A stretch of DNA of 64,000 nucleotides from Phascolarctobacterium_A succinatutens_B. GTDB lineage: Bacteria > Bacillota > Negativicutes > Acidaminococcales > Acidaminococcaceae. This document shows positions 48,650-56,583 of this stretch, in pieces. How positions within the stretch are numbered: the first letter of the stretch is position 1; each line of letters starts with the position of its first letter. Under the pieces are notes generated by a model. That model ran no database searches, was not told the DNA's origin, and saw only the letters and a list, made by a program, of their open reading frames with translations. Location of the stretch: contig NZ_CAUDZA010000001.1 in the NCBI RefSeq assembly GCF_958453765.1, positions 1 to 64,000 of the forward strand, in the 5' to 3' direction. The position numbers and the translations under genes were made by a program.

Positions 48650-48795
48650 GTCTGTTAACATCTTCTCCTGTCGCTCGCAGGTCAAGCATATGCTTGTACA
48701 AAGTACTTTGCTGACTCCAGGCAAGCCTGTTACAGCGGCGGGACCGTGTGGATTTTCACCAATTAGTGCTTTATACGAAATATTGATTTGTTGCT
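48650..48795 (-). promoter_or_regulatory. orphan cobalamin riboswitch (divergent, 5'-shortened)
   Basis: The minus strand reads TTGGTGAAAATCCA, ACGGTCCCGCCGCTGTAACAGG and later TTGACCTGCGAGCGAC, close to the mut leader riboswitch. The ACAGGTGC opening and the AGAGAAG joining segment found there are missing. A strong promoter and a terminator flank it. No gene follows on that strand before convergent lysR, only about 160 nt ending in a bidirectional terminator. Confidence 0.85.
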
Positions 48796-48799
48796 TTTA

Positions 48800-48828
48800 A
48801 TTATACTAAGTCCGATTAAGAATGTCAA
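48800..48828 (-). promoter_or_regulatory. promoter of the orphan riboswitch
   Basis: Minus-strand TTGACA (48823-48828), a 17-nt spacer and TATAAT (48800-48805): full consensus. Confidence 0.92.
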
Positions 48829-49023
48829 GACTTTAGCGAAAAAGTTCTCGAAAAAAATATTGTAAGAACTTATATCACTAAAGAGGTACTTATTTGTTGA
48901 CAATAAAAGAATTAGCATCTCTTACTCTTTTTAGGTTAAAAATTCTCACGCCCCGCTTTGTTTTACATTGTGTTTTTACACTTTTATATTAATGTTTTGC
49001 AGTATCTATAAGCCATTATAAAA

Positions 49024-49067
49024 ACAAAAAGGCTGTCACCGATGAAGCTTCATCAATGACAGCCTTT
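49024..49067 (-). terminator. mut operon terminator
   Basis: An 11-bp perfect stem AAAGGCTGTCA/TGACAGCCTTT with an internal GATGAAGCTTCATC, then TTTTTG on the minus strand. Confidence 0.92.
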
Positions 49068-49112
49068 AGCTTGCCGGTCAAAAATCACCACAGGGTGCTT
49101 TCTTGCCGGACT

Positions 49113-50288
49113 TTATTTGTTTTGATTGCGATGCCTCATTGAAGCACGATCAATATCAAAGGCGTTAATCAGTTCGGTAACAGCCTGACTTGGGGATACC
49201 ACGCCATTAACAGCTGCTTCCATTACTGCCGGTAAGCGTCCTTTAATCATCGGGTCTTCAAAGAACAGGTTATGTAAATGCTCGTCAATCATGCTGTTAA
49301 CCCAAGAAATAGTCTGCGATTTACGACGTTTGTCGAAGGAACCGCATTCCTTGGTAACCTTTTCGAACTTGCGCATTACTGCCCAAAGCTCAAGCAGGCC
49401 TTCCTTAGTCAAAGCAGAGCATCTGTAAGCGTGAGTTTTCCAGCCTTCGGTAGCAGGACGGATGAATTCAATCATACGCTCATACTCACCCTGGGTAACG
49501 ATAGCTTTCGGCAGATTGTCACCATCGGCTTTGTTGACAACGATAGCGTCGGCAACCTCCATGATGCCTTTCTTGATGCCTTGCAGATCATCACCGGCAC
49601 CGGTCAGTACTACCAGCATAAAGAAGTCAACCATCGAACGGACGGTGATTTCGGACTGGCCTACACCTACGGTTTCTACTAAGATAACGTCACAGCCTGC
49701 AGCCTCGCAAAGCAGCATGGTTTCACGGCTTTTACGGGCAACGCCGCCCAAGGTACCCTTTGCAGGGGACGGACGAATAAAGCAATTAGGTTCACGCGAT
49801 AACATCTGCATACGCGTTTTATCACCCAAAATAGAGCCACCGGTAATAGAGCTTGTAGGATCGACAGCAAGAACTGCGACCTTGTAGCCCTGATGACACA
49901 GCATCTGACCAAAGGACTCGATAAAGGTACTTTTGCCGGCACCCGGTACACCGGAAATGCCGATGCGCAAAGCTTTGCCTGTACGCGGCAGAAGAGCCTG
50001 CAGGACACGCTGTGCTTTATCAAAATCCCTCGGTGCATTGCTTTCTATAAGAGTAATAGCTTGAGATAAGGTTTTACGATCGCCTTCACTGACTCCTTTT
50101 ATTAACTCTTCCGGACTAGGCTTTTTCCTCAAGGGGAATTTCCTAATTTTATCCACAGGGTTATACTTCTCCTCGCTGACAGCGTTTACGGCACTGTCAA
50201 TCCCGCCCATTACAGAGCAGGCAAAGTTAGGATCTTTTTTCAGGGGTACCCAACTCGGCCTAATATCTTTTTCACCAGTTTCAGGCAT
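49113..50288 (-). CDS. meaB: MeaB-type GTPase, methylmalonyl-CoA mutase chaperone
   Basis: G3E-family GTPase that gates cobalamin loading and rescues inactivated methylmalonyl-CoA mutase. Walker A GVPGAGKSTF (about 113-122), then DPTSSITGGSILGDKTRM, ETVGVGQSE and NKADGDN are MeaB signatures. The length of 391 includes about 60 N-terminal residues more than usual (the first block is Pro/Lys-rich and lacks known motifs). It starts 10 nt after mutB, so all four genes of the operon are coupled. Confidence 0.95.
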   Translation of the reverse strand: MPETGEKDIRPSWVPLKKDPNFACSVMGGIDSAVNAVSEEKYNPVDKIRKFPLRKKPSPEELIKGVSEGDRKTLSQAITLIESNAPRDFDKAQRVLQALLPRTGKALRIGISGVPGAGKSTFIESFGQMLCHQGYKVAVLAVDPTSSITGGSILGDKTRMQMLSREPNCFIRPSPAKGTLGGVARKSRETMLLCEAAGCDVILVETVGVGQSEITVRSMVDFFMLVVLTGAGDDLQGIKKGIMEVADAIVVNKADGDNLPKAIVTQGEYERMIEFIRPATEGWKTHAYRCSALTKEGLLELWAVMRKFEKVTKECGSFDKRRKSQTISWVNSMIDEHLHNLFFEDPMIKGRLPAVMEAAVNGVVSPSQAVTELINAFDIDRASMRHRNQNK

Positions 50289-50298
50289 TTATATCACC

Positions 50299-52494
50299 TC
50301 AGTCTTCAGCGTGTTCAGCTTTTGCACGGTCAACCAACATTTGCAGTAATTGGATGCAGCACTTAGGAATGTTGGTACCAGGTCCAAAGATGCCTGCTGC
50401 ACCATGTTCATACAGGTAGTCGTAATCCTGTGCAGGAATTACGCCGCCGATACATACCATGATATCTTCACGGCCACGTTTCTTCAGTTCTTCAACGATT
50501 GCCGGCAGCAAGGTTTTATGACCTGCAGCCAGAGAAGAGAAGCCAACCATATCAACGTCGTTATCTACAGCGTCTTGTGCAGATTCTTCCGGAGTCTGGA
50601 ACAGAGGACCAACGTCGACGGTCCAGCCCATATCAGCGAAGGAGGTTGCCAGAACTTTTTGTCCGCGGTCATGACCGTCTTGGCCCATTTTAGCCAGGAA
50701 GATACGAGGACGACGGCCTTCAAGTTTTTCAAACTCATCAGCCAGTTTGGTAGCTTTTTCCATGTCATCGTTGCCGCTGAATTCACTGGAGTATACACCG
50801 GATACAGTGTGGATTACAGCATTGAAACGACCGGATACTTTTTCAACTGCGTCAGAAATTTCACCGAGGGAAGCACGGTCGCGAGCAGCTTGTACAGCCA
50901 TTTCCAGCAGGTTGCCGTTGTCACGGGTTTCTGCTGCGCGGGTAATAGCTTCCAGATCGCGTGCAACAGCGTCGTTGTCGCGTTCTGCTCTCAGTTTTTC
51001 CAGACGTTTAATCTGAGCGTTACGTACAGCGGTGTTATCGATGGACAGTACGTTCAGAGGATCTTCCTTAGCCAGACGATATTTGTTCAGGCCAACGATG
51101 GTTTCTTTACCGCTATCGATGTTAGCTTGACGACGAGCTGCGCACTCTTCGATACGCATCTTCGGCAGGCCGGTTGCAATAGCTTTTGCCATACCACCGA
51201 GTGCTTCAACTTCCTGGATATGAGCCCAAGCACGGCGAATGATTTCGTTGGTGAGGTATTCAACATAGTAGGAACCGCCCCACGGATCGATAATCTTGCA
51301 GACTTTGGTTTCATCCTGGATGTACAGCTGGGTGTTACGAGCAAGACGAGCGGAGAAGTCGGTCGGCAGTGCGATAGCTTCGTCCAATGCGTTTGTATGC
51401 AGGGATTGGGTATGGCCCAGAGCAGCAGACATAGCTTCCATACAAGTACGGGAGATGTTGTTGAACGGATCCTGTTCGGTCAGAGACCAGCCGGAAGTCT
51501 GGCTGTGAGTACGCAGTGCCATGGATTTCGGGTTCTTAGCGCCGAAGCTCTTAAGAATCTTAGCCCACAGAACACGAGCAGCACGCATTTTAGCAACTTC
51601 CATGAAGTAGTTTTTGCCCATATCCCAGAAGAAGGACAGACGTTTTGCGAATGCGTCTACAGGCAGGCCTGCAGCTTCACCGGTACGGATATATTCCATA
51701 CCATCGGCCAGAGTGTAGCCTAATTCAAGGTCGCAGGTTGCACCGCACTCTTGAATATGGTAACCGGAAATGGAAATACTGTTGAATTTAGGCATATATT
51801 TGGTGGTATATTCGAAAATATCACCGATGATACGCATGGACATAGCAGGCGGATAAATGTAGGTGTTACGTACCATGAACTCTTTCAGAATATCGTTCTG
51901 AATGGTACCAGCCATGATAGATTTATCAACGCCTTGTTCTTCACCGGATACGATGAAGAATGCCAGTACAGGCAGTACTGCGCCGTTCATGGTCATGGAT
52001 ACGGACATCTGATCCAGAGGAATACCGGAGAACAGGATGTTCATATCGAGCATGGAGCAAACAGATACGCCTGCTTTACCAACGTCACCAACTACACGCG
52101 GGTTATCAGCGTCATAGCCGCGGTGAGTCGGCAAGTCGAACGCGATGGACAGACCTTTTTGGCCTGCAGCCAGGTTACGACGATAGAATGCGTTGGATTC
52201 TTCCGCAGTGGAGAAACCTGCATATTGACGTACAGTCCACGGACGGAATACATACATTGTGGAGTAAGGACCACGCAGGAACGGAGGAATACCGCTCATG
52301 AAGTCCAAATGGTTACATTTATCATAGATATCCTTGGTGTACAGCGGAGCTTTAGGAATACGTTCCAAGGTAGTATCATAAAGGGCATCATAATTTTCGC
52401 CCATTTTTTCTTCCAGATTTTTCTTCCATTCGTCATAAGAACAAGAAGGATGATCAGGAAGGGCTACTTTAGTGAAATCCGGATTAATGCTCAT
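50299..52494 (-). CDS. mutB: methylmalonyl-CoA mutase, large (B12-binding) subunit
   Basis: Interconverts succinyl-CoA and (R)-methylmalonyl-CoA with adenosylcobalamin. The N-terminal TIM barrel (about 50-560) has YAGFSTAEESNAFYRRNLAAGQKGLSIAFDLPTHRGYD in outline. The C-terminal domain has the base-off motif GQDGHDRG (near 606) that supplies the Co-ligating His, with GFSSLAAGH and CIGGVIP completing the B12 fold. Length 731 is normal. Its ATG overlaps the mutA stop (TAATG). Together with MutA this is the key step of succinate-to-propionate metabolism. Confidence 0.97.
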   Translation of the reverse strand: MSINPDFTKVALPDHPSCSYDEWKKNLEEKMGENYDALYDTTLERIPKAPLYTKDIYDKCNHLDFMSGIPPFLRGPYSTMYVFRPWTVRQYAGFSTAEESNAFYRRNLAAGQKGLSIAFDLPTHRGYDADNPRVVGDVGKAGVSVCSMLDMNILFSGIPLDQMSVSMTMNGAVLPVLAFFIVSGEEQGVDKSIMAGTIQNDILKEFMVRNTYIYPPAMSMRIIGDIFEYTTKYMPKFNSISISGYHIQECGATCDLELGYTLADGMEYIRTGEAAGLPVDAFAKRLSFFWDMGKNYFMEVAKMRAARVLWAKILKSFGAKNPKSMALRTHSQTSGWSLTEQDPFNNISRTCMEAMSAALGHTQSLHTNALDEAIALPTDFSARLARNTQLYIQDETKVCKIIDPWGGSYYVEYLTNEIIRRAWAHIQEVEALGGMAKAIATGLPKMRIEECAARRQANIDSGKETIVGLNKYRLAKEDPLNVLSIDNTAVRNAQIKRLEKLRAERDNDAVARDLEAITRAAETRDNGNLLEMAVQAARDRASLGEISDAVEKVSGRFNAVIHTVSGVYSSEFSGNDDMEKATKLADEFEKLEGRRPRIFLAKMGQDGHDRGQKVLATSFADMGWTVDVGPLFQTPEESAQDAVDNDVDMVGFSSLAAGHKTLLPAIVEELKKRGREDIMVCIGGVIPAQDYDYLYEHGAAGIFGPGTNIPKCCIQLLQMLVDRAKAEHAED

Positions 52495-54719
52495 TATTCA
52501 ATCATCCCTTTCTTCTTTTGCAGCATCTTCAGAGTTTGGAAGCAGTTAGCTTTTACGCTGATGAAATCGTCAACGCCAGCATCTTTGTAAACTTGTTCCA
52601 TGTCTTTCGGAGCAGCGCCGGCCAGGAACAGAGTAGCGGACGGTTTCATAGCTGCTTTAATCATCGGAGCCAGTTTCGGAACGATTTCCGGATAGGTAGC
52701 ATCGGTGGAGCAGATAACTGCAACATCGTAGTCGCCTTCTTTGAAAGCTTTGAGGCATTTTTCGTATTGATCGCCATCTTCGCCGTCTTGGAAACCATCG
52801 TTCAGATGAACGTTGAATTCACCAACCTGCAGGAAAGAGGTGGAGAAGTCGGCACGAGCTTTATGTTGAGGAATCGGTCCCATGTTGCACAGGAATACTT
52901 CAACATTTTTGCCGGTTTTCTTAACATAGTCTTCAGTTTCGAAACGCAGTGCTTCATAGCGCTCGGTCCAGTGATGAGCAGCGATTGCTTCAACGGTTTC
53001 CGGAGCTTCAGCCTTGCAGGATGCAGCAGCAACCTGGCCGATAGTAGCACCATTGCTGAATGCTTCGATTGCGCCTTCAACAGTTTCAACAGCAGCCAGC
53101 TTGCCGGCCAGGTAGTTGGTGTCGATGTCAGCAACGTAAGCAGCAACAGCAGCTTCGCGTTCTTTCTTCAGTTTCGGAGTGTCCTCTTCGCGGCGCTCCA
53201 GCGGTTCTTCGGTCATGTTCGGGTACATGTTTACGCCAACAGCACGGTCGCTGCGCATTTCCAGAGCTTTGAAGCGCTTAGCCAGAACGTCAGCAACTTG
53301 TGCTTGCGGATAGCCGGCTTCCAGAGCTTTAATGATGCCGCCCATTTCCTCAACCTTTTGGAACTCAGCCCAGATTTTTTCGGTGATCTGCTTGGTCAGG
53401 GTTTCAACGCCCCAGGAACCGCCGGCAGCATCAATCGGGCTCAGCATACCAAATTCTTCTTGCAGCATTACATGCAGGTTACGAGCGATACGACGGGAGA
53501 ATACGTCGCCTTTACGGATCAGCTCGTCAAACGGCGGGTTGTCATAAGTGCAAACGCCGCCTACAACGCTGGAGAAGGTTTGGGTGCAGTTACGCAGCAT
53601 GTTTACATACGGGTCAACAACGGTTTTGGTGAAGCGAGCGCAACGGCCATGAACTTTAATAGCACGGTCTGCTTCTTCAGCACCGAATGCTTCCATAATA
53701 GCTGCCCAAATCATACGCAGGGAACGCAGTTTTGCGATTTCCATGAAGAAGTTAGCACCTTGGTTGAAGCAGAAGTACAGGGAGTTAGCAATGTCATGCA
53801 GTTCAACACCGCGTTTTTGCATTTGACGTACATATTCAACAGCAGTAGCGAAGGTGTAAGCAACCTCTTGTACTGCTTCCGCACCGCCATCGGTGTAAGC
53901 ATCACTGTTGATGAAAACAGTGCGCAGCTCCGGAGTATTAGCTTTAGCAAATTTAATGGTTTCAGCCATTTCATCATACAAAGCATCCAGAGAAGTTTCT
54001 GTTTTACCGGTTTTTACCAACTCGCCGATCGGGTCGCCGCCGATAACACCGCGCATGGTTTTAACATCATGACCGGCACCCTTCAGAGCAGCAACAGTCA
54101 GAGCCAGCAGGTTTTTAGCGCCGGCACCGGTGTACATCATAATAGGATATTTGTCAAGTTTCAGACCATTCAGCAGAACGCTCATATCTTCAACAGTAGT
54201 AACGTTCACGCCAATATCGCCGGGTTTTTCTGCATCTTTAACGTCTACGCCGTTTTTGGTTGCAGTATCCAGTTTGATATTGTAAACAGTGGAGCCCTTG
54301 GAAATTTCTTCCTTCAGCAGCTCGTTGTTTTCAGCCGGCAGGGTTTCATCGCAAGCTTGTGCAATGCCCCAGGGCTCGTGTACATAACCGTTAACAGTTG
54401 CGCCGCGCAGGAAATCGCCCATACCGGGATAATCGTTGGTCGGCAGAATTGCATCAGTGCCTTTACGAGTATAAATCGGGTCAAAGGTAATGCCCTCGTA
54501 GTTTTTGGTATACATGATCTTGTCAAAGGGTTTGCCCTTCAACAGTGCATTACATGCCTCCACCCATTCATCCCAGGTGGGTTCGGTAAATTCATCAAAA
54601 GTTACCTCCGGGAATTCGGTTACTTTCTCTGACTTACGCAACATGGCTTCCAGTTCTTTGTCTGTCAACGGTCTTTCGCCATCAACGACTGCTGCAGTTT
54701 TTTGTTGTTCATCAGCCAT
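52494..54719 (-). CDS. mutA: methylmalonyl-CoA mutase, small subunit
   Basis: Non-catalytic partner of MutB with the same architecture but no DxHxxG; the equivalent segment reads LCNMGPIPQHKARADFS in outline. The TIM-barrel part has the family PWGIAQACDETLPAENNELL region. At 741 residues it is larger than many MutA proteins (about 620-640), with a charged N-terminal extension. AAAGGAGG lies 9 nt before the ATG. A 238-nt structured leader separates it from the MsrA-like gene. Confidence 0.95.
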   Translation of the reverse strand: MADEQQKTAAVVDGERPLTDKELEAMLRKSEKVTEFPEVTFDEFTEPTWDEWVEACNALLKGKPFDKIMYTKNYEGITFDPIYTRKGTDAILPTNDYPGMGDFLRGATVNGYVHEPWGIAQACDETLPAENNELLKEEISKGSTVYNIKLDTATKNGVDVKDAEKPGDIGVNVTTVEDMSVLLNGLKLDKYPIMMYTGAGAKNLLALTVAALKGAGHDVKTMRGVIGGDPIGELVKTGKTETSLDALYDEMAETIKFAKANTPELRTVFINSDAYTDGGAEAVQEVAYTFATAVEYVRQMQKRGVELHDIANSLYFCFNQGANFFMEIAKLRSLRMIWAAIMEAFGAEEADRAIKVHGRCARFTKTVVDPYVNMLRNCTQTFSSVVGGVCTYDNPPFDELIRKGDVFSRRIARNLHVMLQEEFGMLSPIDAAGGSWGVETLTKQITEKIWAEFQKVEEMGGIIKALEAGYPQAQVADVLAKRFKALEMRSDRAVGVNMYPNMTEEPLERREEDTPKLKKEREAAVAAYVADIDTNYLAGKLAAVETVEGAIEAFSNGATIGQVAAASCKAEAPETVEAIAAHHWTERYEALRFETEDYVKKTGKNVEVFLCNMGPIPQHKARADFSTSFLQVGEFNVHLNDGFQDGEDGDQYEKCLKAFKEGDYDVAVICSTDATYPEIVPKLAPMIKAAMKPSATLFLAGAAPKDMEQVYKDAGVDDFISVKANCFQTLKMLQKKKGMIE

Positions 54720-54723
54720 TCAA

Positions 54724-54957
54724 ATAATCCTCCTTTAATAATTTAATCATTACTGTGAAAAAGCTCACAGCACCAAGCTGAAACGCATATCACCTCCAGC
54801 CAATCTCGTCTGCTGATGCAGCTGCTATCCGACCGCTCTCACCCGGTCATCAGGGGACATGTGCCGCATCCTTGCTTGGATAGATTTTAAGAAGCAAACA
54901 GCATTTATATACACGGTCACGGTTGTCCAGGCCGTATATAACAAAATAACAGGCAGT
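54724..54957 (-). promoter_or_regulatory. structured leader of mutA
   Basis: The minus-strand RNA order is CTATCC, GATGCGGC, GACCG, CGGTC, GGATAG, GCTGCATC (54883 down to 54815). CTATCC/GGATAG and GATGCGGC/GCTGCATC overlap in a crossing arrangement, so they form a pseudoknot or alternative folds. A further CTGTGA/TCACAG hairpin and a GGAGGTGATATG mini-ORF (MRFSLVL) follow before mutA. Confidence 0.5.
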
Positions 54958-55380
54958 TTAATCTGCCAAGAACTCCTGCAGACGTCCGTAATTAATCTGA
55001 ACTCTGCGCAGCTCGTTTTCTTCAGGCATAGTATCATTAAGAATCATGTTGCCTAAAGCAGCACCCGGCTCTGCGCCGCGGTTCTGCATAAAACGGGCAT
55101 AGTATTCAATCTGCGGAACATCTTCGGCAGCCTTGTAAATAACAGCAGCCTGTTCCAAAGGATCTTCTGCGATGATATAGGGATTTACACCTTCATTAAA
55201 GTATTTTTTCAAAAGCTCGCAGATATCTGTCTTTTTGGGGTTATATTGCACACGTACGCACTTTACTTCCAGCTCACCGCTGGCTTTAGCACGTCCGGCA
55301 ACAACTTCTTCAACGCCTTTCATACCTTCAAAGGCCGCAAGCAGTTCAGCAATTTTGCCTGCCAAATATAATTCTTTCAT
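54958..55380 (-). CDS. MsrA-like protein lacking the catalytic cysteine
   Basis: A 140-residue protein, first gene of the mut operon. Residues 1-50 (KELYLAGKIAELL, GMKGVEEVVAGRA) and VRVQYNPKKTDICELLKKYF resemble the first half of methionine sulfoxide reductase A. Where MsrA has GCFWG, this protein has GKIAE, so the reductase Cys is absent. The C-terminal part diverges. If the match is right it cannot be a normal reductase. Its place ahead of mutA-mutB-meaB under a cobalamin riboswitch suggests a role with the mutase (inference). AGGGAGG is 9 nt before the ATG. Confidence 0.6.
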   Translation of the reverse strand: MKELYLAGKIAELLAAFEGMKGVEEVVAGRAKASGELEVKCVRVQYNPKKTDICELLKKYFNEGVNPYIIAEDPLEQAAVIYKAAEDVPQIEYYARFMQNRGAEPGAALGNMILNDTMPEENELRRVQINYGRLQEFLAD

Positions 55381-55403
55381 ATCAATAACCTCCCTTTAAA
55401 CAG

Positions 55404-55435
55404 CAAAAAATAAAGCCACCACATTTGTGATGGCT
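55404..55435 (-). terminator. leader terminator of the mut operon
   Basis: AGCCATCAC/GTGGTGGCT (one wobble) followed by TTTATTTTTT on the minus strand, 24 nt before the first gene. It is preceded by a 9-bp hairpin ACGACAGCG/CGCTGTCGT (55447-55472) that may be the competing structure. Confidence 0.85.
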
Positions 55436-55739
55436 GGATTGTCAGCACGACAGCGCACCCCTACGCTGTCGTACTTGAGAGGAGAAAGGAAATGTTCTCA
55501 GCTAAAAGAAAAATTTGAGAATGGGATTTGAAAAACACGATATGTCCAGTATCGCGGACAAGTATGACAGATAACATCGATGGCCCGGCCACTCTCCAAA
55601 AGGTCACAGCCATCACGTGACCTTCAATGGCATAAGAAACAGAAAACCGTTTCTCAAAAAGAATCCTTCACCCAATACGGGCGGGACTTTTGAAAAACGG
55701 CGAAATATCAAAAGCTACTAGGTGCACAAACCTATACTA

Positions 55740-55962
55740 CAGCTCTACGACATCTCTCCCCGTCTCTCGCAGGTCAAACGACGATGCATCTTACAGGCAG
55801 TTCTTCTGGCTTCGCTTCTTCACGTGTTTCACCTTCCCAGAGGACCCCTCCAGTGGTATAAACAAAACACGCTCCACGTCACAGCGGCGGGACCGTGCCG
55901 GACTTTCACCGGCTTCTCTATTGAGCTTTCGCACCTGTAATATCAATATCAACTTGTTGTCT
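55740..55962 (-). promoter_or_regulatory. cobalamin riboswitch of the mut operon
   Basis: The minus strand reads ACAGGTGCGAAAGC, GAGAAGCCGGTGAAAGTCC, ACGGTCCCGCCGCTGTGACG, and a closing region with ACTGCCTGT: a complete aptamer. It lies upstream of genes for a B12-dependent enzyme rather than for B12 synthesis or uptake. The leader then continues for about 300 nt before the terminator. Confidence 0.93.
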
Positions 55963-55964
55963 TA

Positions 55965-55993
55965 ATTATAGCAGTTACTATTTATATTGTCAA
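55965..55993 (-). promoter_or_regulatory. mut operon promoter
   Basis: Minus-strand TTGACA (55988-55993), a 17-nt spacer and TATAAT (55965-55970): full consensus. Confidence 0.93.
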
Positions 55994-56151
55994 CCTTTTT
56001 CGCGGATATTTATTTTTGCCTTTCTGTTGCATGTATAGAACGTTCTCATGTGTTGCCAGCTCCATTTTTGATTAACTGTTCTTTGTGTTTCGTTTACATA
56101 TAATACAATAAAATCTGTTATATCAGGCAAAATCCGGATTTCATGCAACAA

Positions 56152-56182
56152 AAAAACGCCTGCGGCTTCAGCTGCAAGCGTT
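56152..56182 (-). terminator. micro-peptide operon terminator
   Basis: AACGC/GCGTT stem extended by an inner GCAGC-type pairing, followed by TTTTTTTG on the minus strand. Confidence 0.85.
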
Positions 56183-56183
56183 C

Positions 56184-56204
56184 TTAAGATTTAACAATCT
56201 TCAT
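56184..56204 (-). CDS. 6-codon mini-ORF after the micro-peptides
   Basis: ATG preceded by AGGTGGTATAAAA encodes MKIVKS and stops at the foot of the terminator. Too short to judge from sequence; it may be a spurious start or a third peptide. Confidence 0.3.
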   Translation of the reverse strand: MKIVKS

Positions 56205-56218
56205 TTTTATACCACCTG

Positions 56219-56275
56219 TTAATGGATAAAGTAAAAATTCATTTCATACAGAGCTTTGACAAATTTTTCCAGCAT
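56219..56275 (-). CDS. 18-residue aromatic micro-peptide B
   Basis: Encodes MLEKFVKALYEMNFYFIH. A strong SD (AGGAGGTGAGAATA) directly precedes the ATG. It clearly resembles the peptide encoded just upstream: both share xEKFVxxLx, an aromatic centre and the ending IH. The sequence can form a short amphipathic helix with an aromatic face. Nothing in it looks like a leader peptide with codon runs. Function unknown; signal, membrane-active or regulatory peptide are possibilities. Confidence 0.7.
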   Translation of the reverse strand: MLEKFVKALYEMNFYFIH

Positions 56276-56293
56276 TATTCTCACCTCCTGAAA

Positions 56294-56353
56294 TCAGTGA
56301 ATCATATACCATTTAAAGTTGCACAGAGTTTCAACAAATTTTTCAAAAGTCAT
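56294..56353 (-). CDS. 19-residue aromatic micro-peptide A
   Basis: Encodes MTFEKFVETLCNFKWYMIH. GAAGGG lies 10-15 nt before the ATG. First ORF of a short transcript with peptide B (18 nt downstream), its own near-consensus promoter and terminator. The two peptides share EKFV, a Leu at the same place and a C-terminal aromatic-x-IH, so one arose from the other by duplication. Confidence 0.7.
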   Translation of the reverse strand: MTFEKFVETLCNFKWYMIH

Positions 56354-56405
56354 TTTTATATCATCCCTTCTGCTTTATTTTAAGGTCTTGCCTTAACATG
56401 CATTA

Positions 56406-56434
56406 AGTATAACACCTTATGACGTTTTTGTCCA
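56406..56434 (-). promoter_or_regulatory. micro-peptide operon promoter
   Basis: Minus-strand TGGACA (56429-56434), a 17-nt spacer and TATACT (56406-56411). Confidence 0.8.
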
Positions 56435-56514
56435 CTATGGACTTTTTATGTCCCGATAAATGTTTGTAATGCTTCAAAGCCTTGCACCATGCGCTTTTAC
56501 AAGGATTTTACAAA

Positions 56515-56579
56515 CAAAAGCAAAGAGGACTGCAAGAAAAATTTTTCTTAAATCATAAAAAATTTTTCTGCAATCCTCT
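56515..56579 (-). terminator. terminator of the AbrB-family gene
   Basis: AGAGGATTGCA/TGCAGTCCTCT (56524-56534 with 56569-56579) plus inner A/T pairing, followed by TTGCTTTTG on the minus strand. Confidence 0.75.
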
Positions 56580-56583
56580 AAAA

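Noticed and set aside
54825..55037. 70-codon frame across the mutA leader
   Set aside because: It overlaps the end of the MsrA-like gene and the structured leader; no SD.
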